From the NCBI GenBank assembly GCA_937892085.1, contig CALAVD010000215.1, positions 1-7,502 on the forward strand: a stretch of DNA of 7,502 nucleotides. The letters run 5' to 3'. The notes under the pieces are model-generated. The model was not told the DNA's origin. It worked only from the letters and a program-made list of their open reading frames with translations, and did not search any database. Made by a program: the position numbers and the translations under genes. Below are positions 5,467 through 7,502 of this stretch, piece after piece. Numbering within the stretch: position 1 is the stretch's first letter; every line of letters starts with the position of its first letter. Origin of the DNA: an uncultured Prevotellaceae bacterium. GTDB lineage: Bacteria > Bacteroidota > Bacteroidia > Bacteroidales > Muribaculaceae.

Positions 5467-7502
5467 ATGGTAAAAAAATTGATATTTTTAATTGCTGCGA
5501 TGGCGCTAATGGTGCCTCAGATGGGTGGCGAGGAGCAGAAACGTGAGATGCGCGCTGCATGGCTGGCTACCGTGTCTAACATCGACTGGCCCAGCGAGCG
5601 AGGCACGGGAGCGAGCGTGATAGCACGTCAGAAACAGACGTTGATTGACTATCTCGACGGCTTTGCCGGCACTAACATGAATGCGGTGTGCATACAGGTG
5701 CGCTCGATGTGCGACGCCATGTATCAATCGAGCTATGAGCCATGGTCAAGCTACTTGACAGGCTCTCGCGGCACCAACCCCGGTTGGGATCCTTTGGCGT
5801 TTGCCGTGGAGGAGTGTCACAAGCGCGGCATTGAGTGCCACGCATGGGTCAACCCTTACCGCTATGCCAACGGCGGTCCTAACACATGGAACACCGCACA
5901 AGACCAGGCATTGCGCGACTCGGGCATTCTGCTTACCTACACCAATAGTAGTGGCACAACTACCACCGTTCTTAACCCTGGCTTGCCTGAGTCGCGTGAG
6001 CGCATTGTGAACGTGTGCCGCGAGATGATTGAGAACTACGACATCGACGGCATCATCTTCGACGACTATTTCTATCCCAGTGGCATCCCTGCCAATAGCA
6101 CCGCCGCCGACTACCAGCTGTGGCGCAACAGCGGCAGCACGCTGAGCTTCGCCAACTGGCGCCGTGCTCAGGTGAACCAGATGGTTGCCGACGTGTTTAA
6201 CATGGTTCAGCTCGTGAAGCCTCAGGTGCGCTTTGCGATAGGCCCCGCGGGTGTGGCGGGCACAGCAGCGACCAGTGCGTCGCAGCATGGCGTTACTCCT
6301 TGCCCCACAGGTAGCGACTGGCAATACACGTCGCTCTTCAGCGACCCATTAGCATGGCTCGAGGAGGGAACCATCGACTATATCTCACCCCAGCTCTACT
6401 GGAAGCGCAACCACTCGACCAACCCCTTCGGTCCCTTGACCCAGTGGTGGAGCTACATCGCCAAGCACTATGGGCGTCACCACTATGCCAGCCAGAACAT
6501 CTACTTCATGGACAGCGACGGCAATACCCAGGCTAACTGGGAGGAAATCGTGGCACAGGTGATGCTTAGCCGCCAATATACCGAAAACAACGCCCCTGGC
6601 GTGAACTTCTACTCCTCGCGCTACATCAACGGTCCTCGCATGACAGGACTCGGCAACTATCTGGTGAGCACCATCTTCCCAAAGAAAGCGTTGCCTCCGG
6701 CACTTGAGTGGAAACCCAAAGACAATCTCGACACGCCTGAGAATCTTGCCTTGAACGGCAACACCCTCTCTTGGAACCCTGTGGATGGCGAGTTAGTGAA
6801 ATATGCCGTCTATGCCATTCCCACCAGCGTTGACGTGAGCACCATCACGAGCGAGCAGTTTGAGGGCATCAAGAGCGACTACCTCATGGCGGTGACCTAC
6901 AGCAGCAGTGTAACCCTTGCCAGCGACTATATGACTGGCTACTGGTTTGCCGTCTCGAGCGTGGATGGCTATAACTTTGAATATACTCCGGCTTACCTCA
7001 ATGCTCCTGCTGGCGAAGCGCAGCAGGTGACGCTGCTGTCACCCGTTGGCGATGCTGTGGTGCAGTGGTCACAGGATTTTGCGTGGACTGCCGTTGATGG
7101 TGCCACCTTCAAGATTGAAGTCGCCAGCGACGAGAATTTCAATAATGTGCTCATTCGTCAAAATGGTATTACCGAGAACCATGTCACCCTTGACCTGAGC
7201 AGCTTCACCTCTGCCACACGATACTACTGGCGCGTGATAACCATTGAGACTGGCAAATTTGACAAGGCGAGCGACGTGGCGTCGTTCATGACTTTGCAAC
7301 GCGACCTTGCTCCACAAGCCACGCTTCTCTATCCCGAGAATGGTGCCGAGATTAACGACAACTTCAAGTTCCTCATTACCGATGTGGGTGCCGAGACTTA
7401 TAAATTAGAAATTGCCCGCGACGAGGCTTTCGGAAACGTTGTCAAGACTGTCAATTATCTCCAGATCGAGGACGGCAACCTCACCACGCAGTGCGTCATT
7501 TC
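5467..7502 (+). CDS. Secreted GHL10-family glycoside hydrolase-like protein with Fn3-like modules, 3' truncated by window
   Basis: The frame is open from ATG 5467 to the window end (678 residues visible, no stop). An in-frame TAA at 5458 fixes this as the earliest start; the leader is A-rich without Shine-Dalgarno. Residues 1 to about 20 are a signal peptide without a lipobox cysteine. Residues 27 to about 410 match the glycosyl-hydrolase-like 10 family (PF02638, formerly DUF187): REMRAAWLATVSNIDWP (26-42), HAWVNPYR (125-132), DIDGIIFDDYFYP (192-204) and DYISPQLYW (304-312). The acidic D194, D199 and D200 are candidate active-site residues. Three beta-sandwich, Fn3-like modules follow at about 421-515, 519-610 and 616 onward; the last two share TLL(S/Y)P and a D-E-x-F-x-N-V strand, so they are tandem copies. 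The characterised relative E. coli DigH (YddW) cuts peptidoglycan glycans lacking stem peptides, which makes cell-wall glycan a plausible but unproven substrate. It probably acts in the periplasm or at the surface. Confidence 0.9.
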   Translation, partial: MVKKLIFLIAAMALMVPQMGGEEQKREMRAAWLATVSNIDWPSERGTGASVIARQKQTLIDYLDGFAGTNMNAVCIQVRSMCDAMYQSSYEPWSSYLTGSRGTNPGWDPLAFAVEECHKRGIECHAWVNPYRYANGGPNTWNTAQDQALRDSGILLTYTNSSGTTTTVLNPGLPESRERIVNVCREMIENYDIDGIIFDDYFYPSGIPANSTAADYQLWRNSGSTLSFANWRRAQVNQMVADVFNMVQLVKPQVRFAIGPAGVAGTAATSASQHGVTPCPTGSDWQYTSLFSDPLAWLEEGTIDYISPQLYWKRNHSTNPFGPLTQWWSYIAKHYGRHHYASQNIYFMDSDGNTQANWEEIVAQVMLSRQYTENNAPGVNFYSSRYINGPRMTGLGNYLVSTIFPKKALPPALEWKPKDNLDTPENLALNGNTLSWNPVDGELVKYAVYAIPTSVDVSTITSEQFEGIKSDYLMAVTYSSSVTLASDYMTGYWFAVSSVDGYNFEYTPAYLNAPAGEAQQVTLLSPVGDAVVQWSQDFAWTAVDGATFKIEVASDENFNNVLIRQNGITENHVTLDLSSFTSATRYYWRVITIETGKFDKASDVASFMTLQRDLAPQATLLYPENGAEINDNFKFLITDVGAETYKLEIARDEAFGNVVKTVNYLQIEDGNLTTQCVI

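Noticed and set aside
5746..6324. 192-codon minus-strand open frame opposite the GHL10 gene
   Set aside because: It is antisense to the conserved GHL10 motifs, and its His/Ala/Arg-rich translation has no domain features.

Overview
The window looks like a piece of a Bacteroidota (probably Bacteroidales, Prevotella- or Muribaculaceae-like) chromosome. The evidence is a TATCTTTG box and a TACATTTG box of the Bacteroidota sigma-factor type (TAnnTTTG) upstream of two genes, translation starts with little or no usable Shine-Dalgarno sequence, a dockerin-type protein of the non-cellulosomal kind, and a GHL10-family secreted glycoside hydrolase. No mobile-element gene, tRNA, rRNA or CRISPR array was recognised.

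Left half (1-3304, + strand): the 3' part of a type III restriction-modification operon. A DNA adenine methyltransferase (Mod), truncated by the window edge, is followed after 11 nt by a complete 853-residue restriction subunit (Res). Res has intact helicase motifs and an intact PD-ExK nuclease site. A 17-codon reading frame of doubtful status follows, then a strong intrinsic terminator. Mod would methylate and recognise the target; Res would supply ATP-driven translocation or diffusion and cleavage.

Middle (3305-3729): an AT-rich non-coding stretch between two convergent genes. It holds a 40-bp direct repeat present twice with one mismatch, each copy preceded by an 11-bp GC-rich box, plus two small inverted repeats near the minus-strand gene's 3' end. 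This looks like a dispersed intergenic repeat family, not a gene.

Right half (3730-7502): two divergent genes for exported proteins, separated by 237 bp that hold a promoter for each. The minus-strand gene encodes a signal peptide, an N-terminal pair of dockerin-type EF-hand loops and a right-handed beta-helix resembling the Cthe_2159 carbohydrate-binding family. The plus-strand gene, cut by the window end, encodes a GHL10 glycoside-hydrolase-like domain followed by at least three Fn3-like modules. The pair suggests envelope or extracellular glycan binding and hydrolysis, but a functional link is inferred only from adjacency. Base usage is visibly more GC-rich in these two genes than in the restriction-modification operon, consistent with (but not proving) separate acquisition of the operon.
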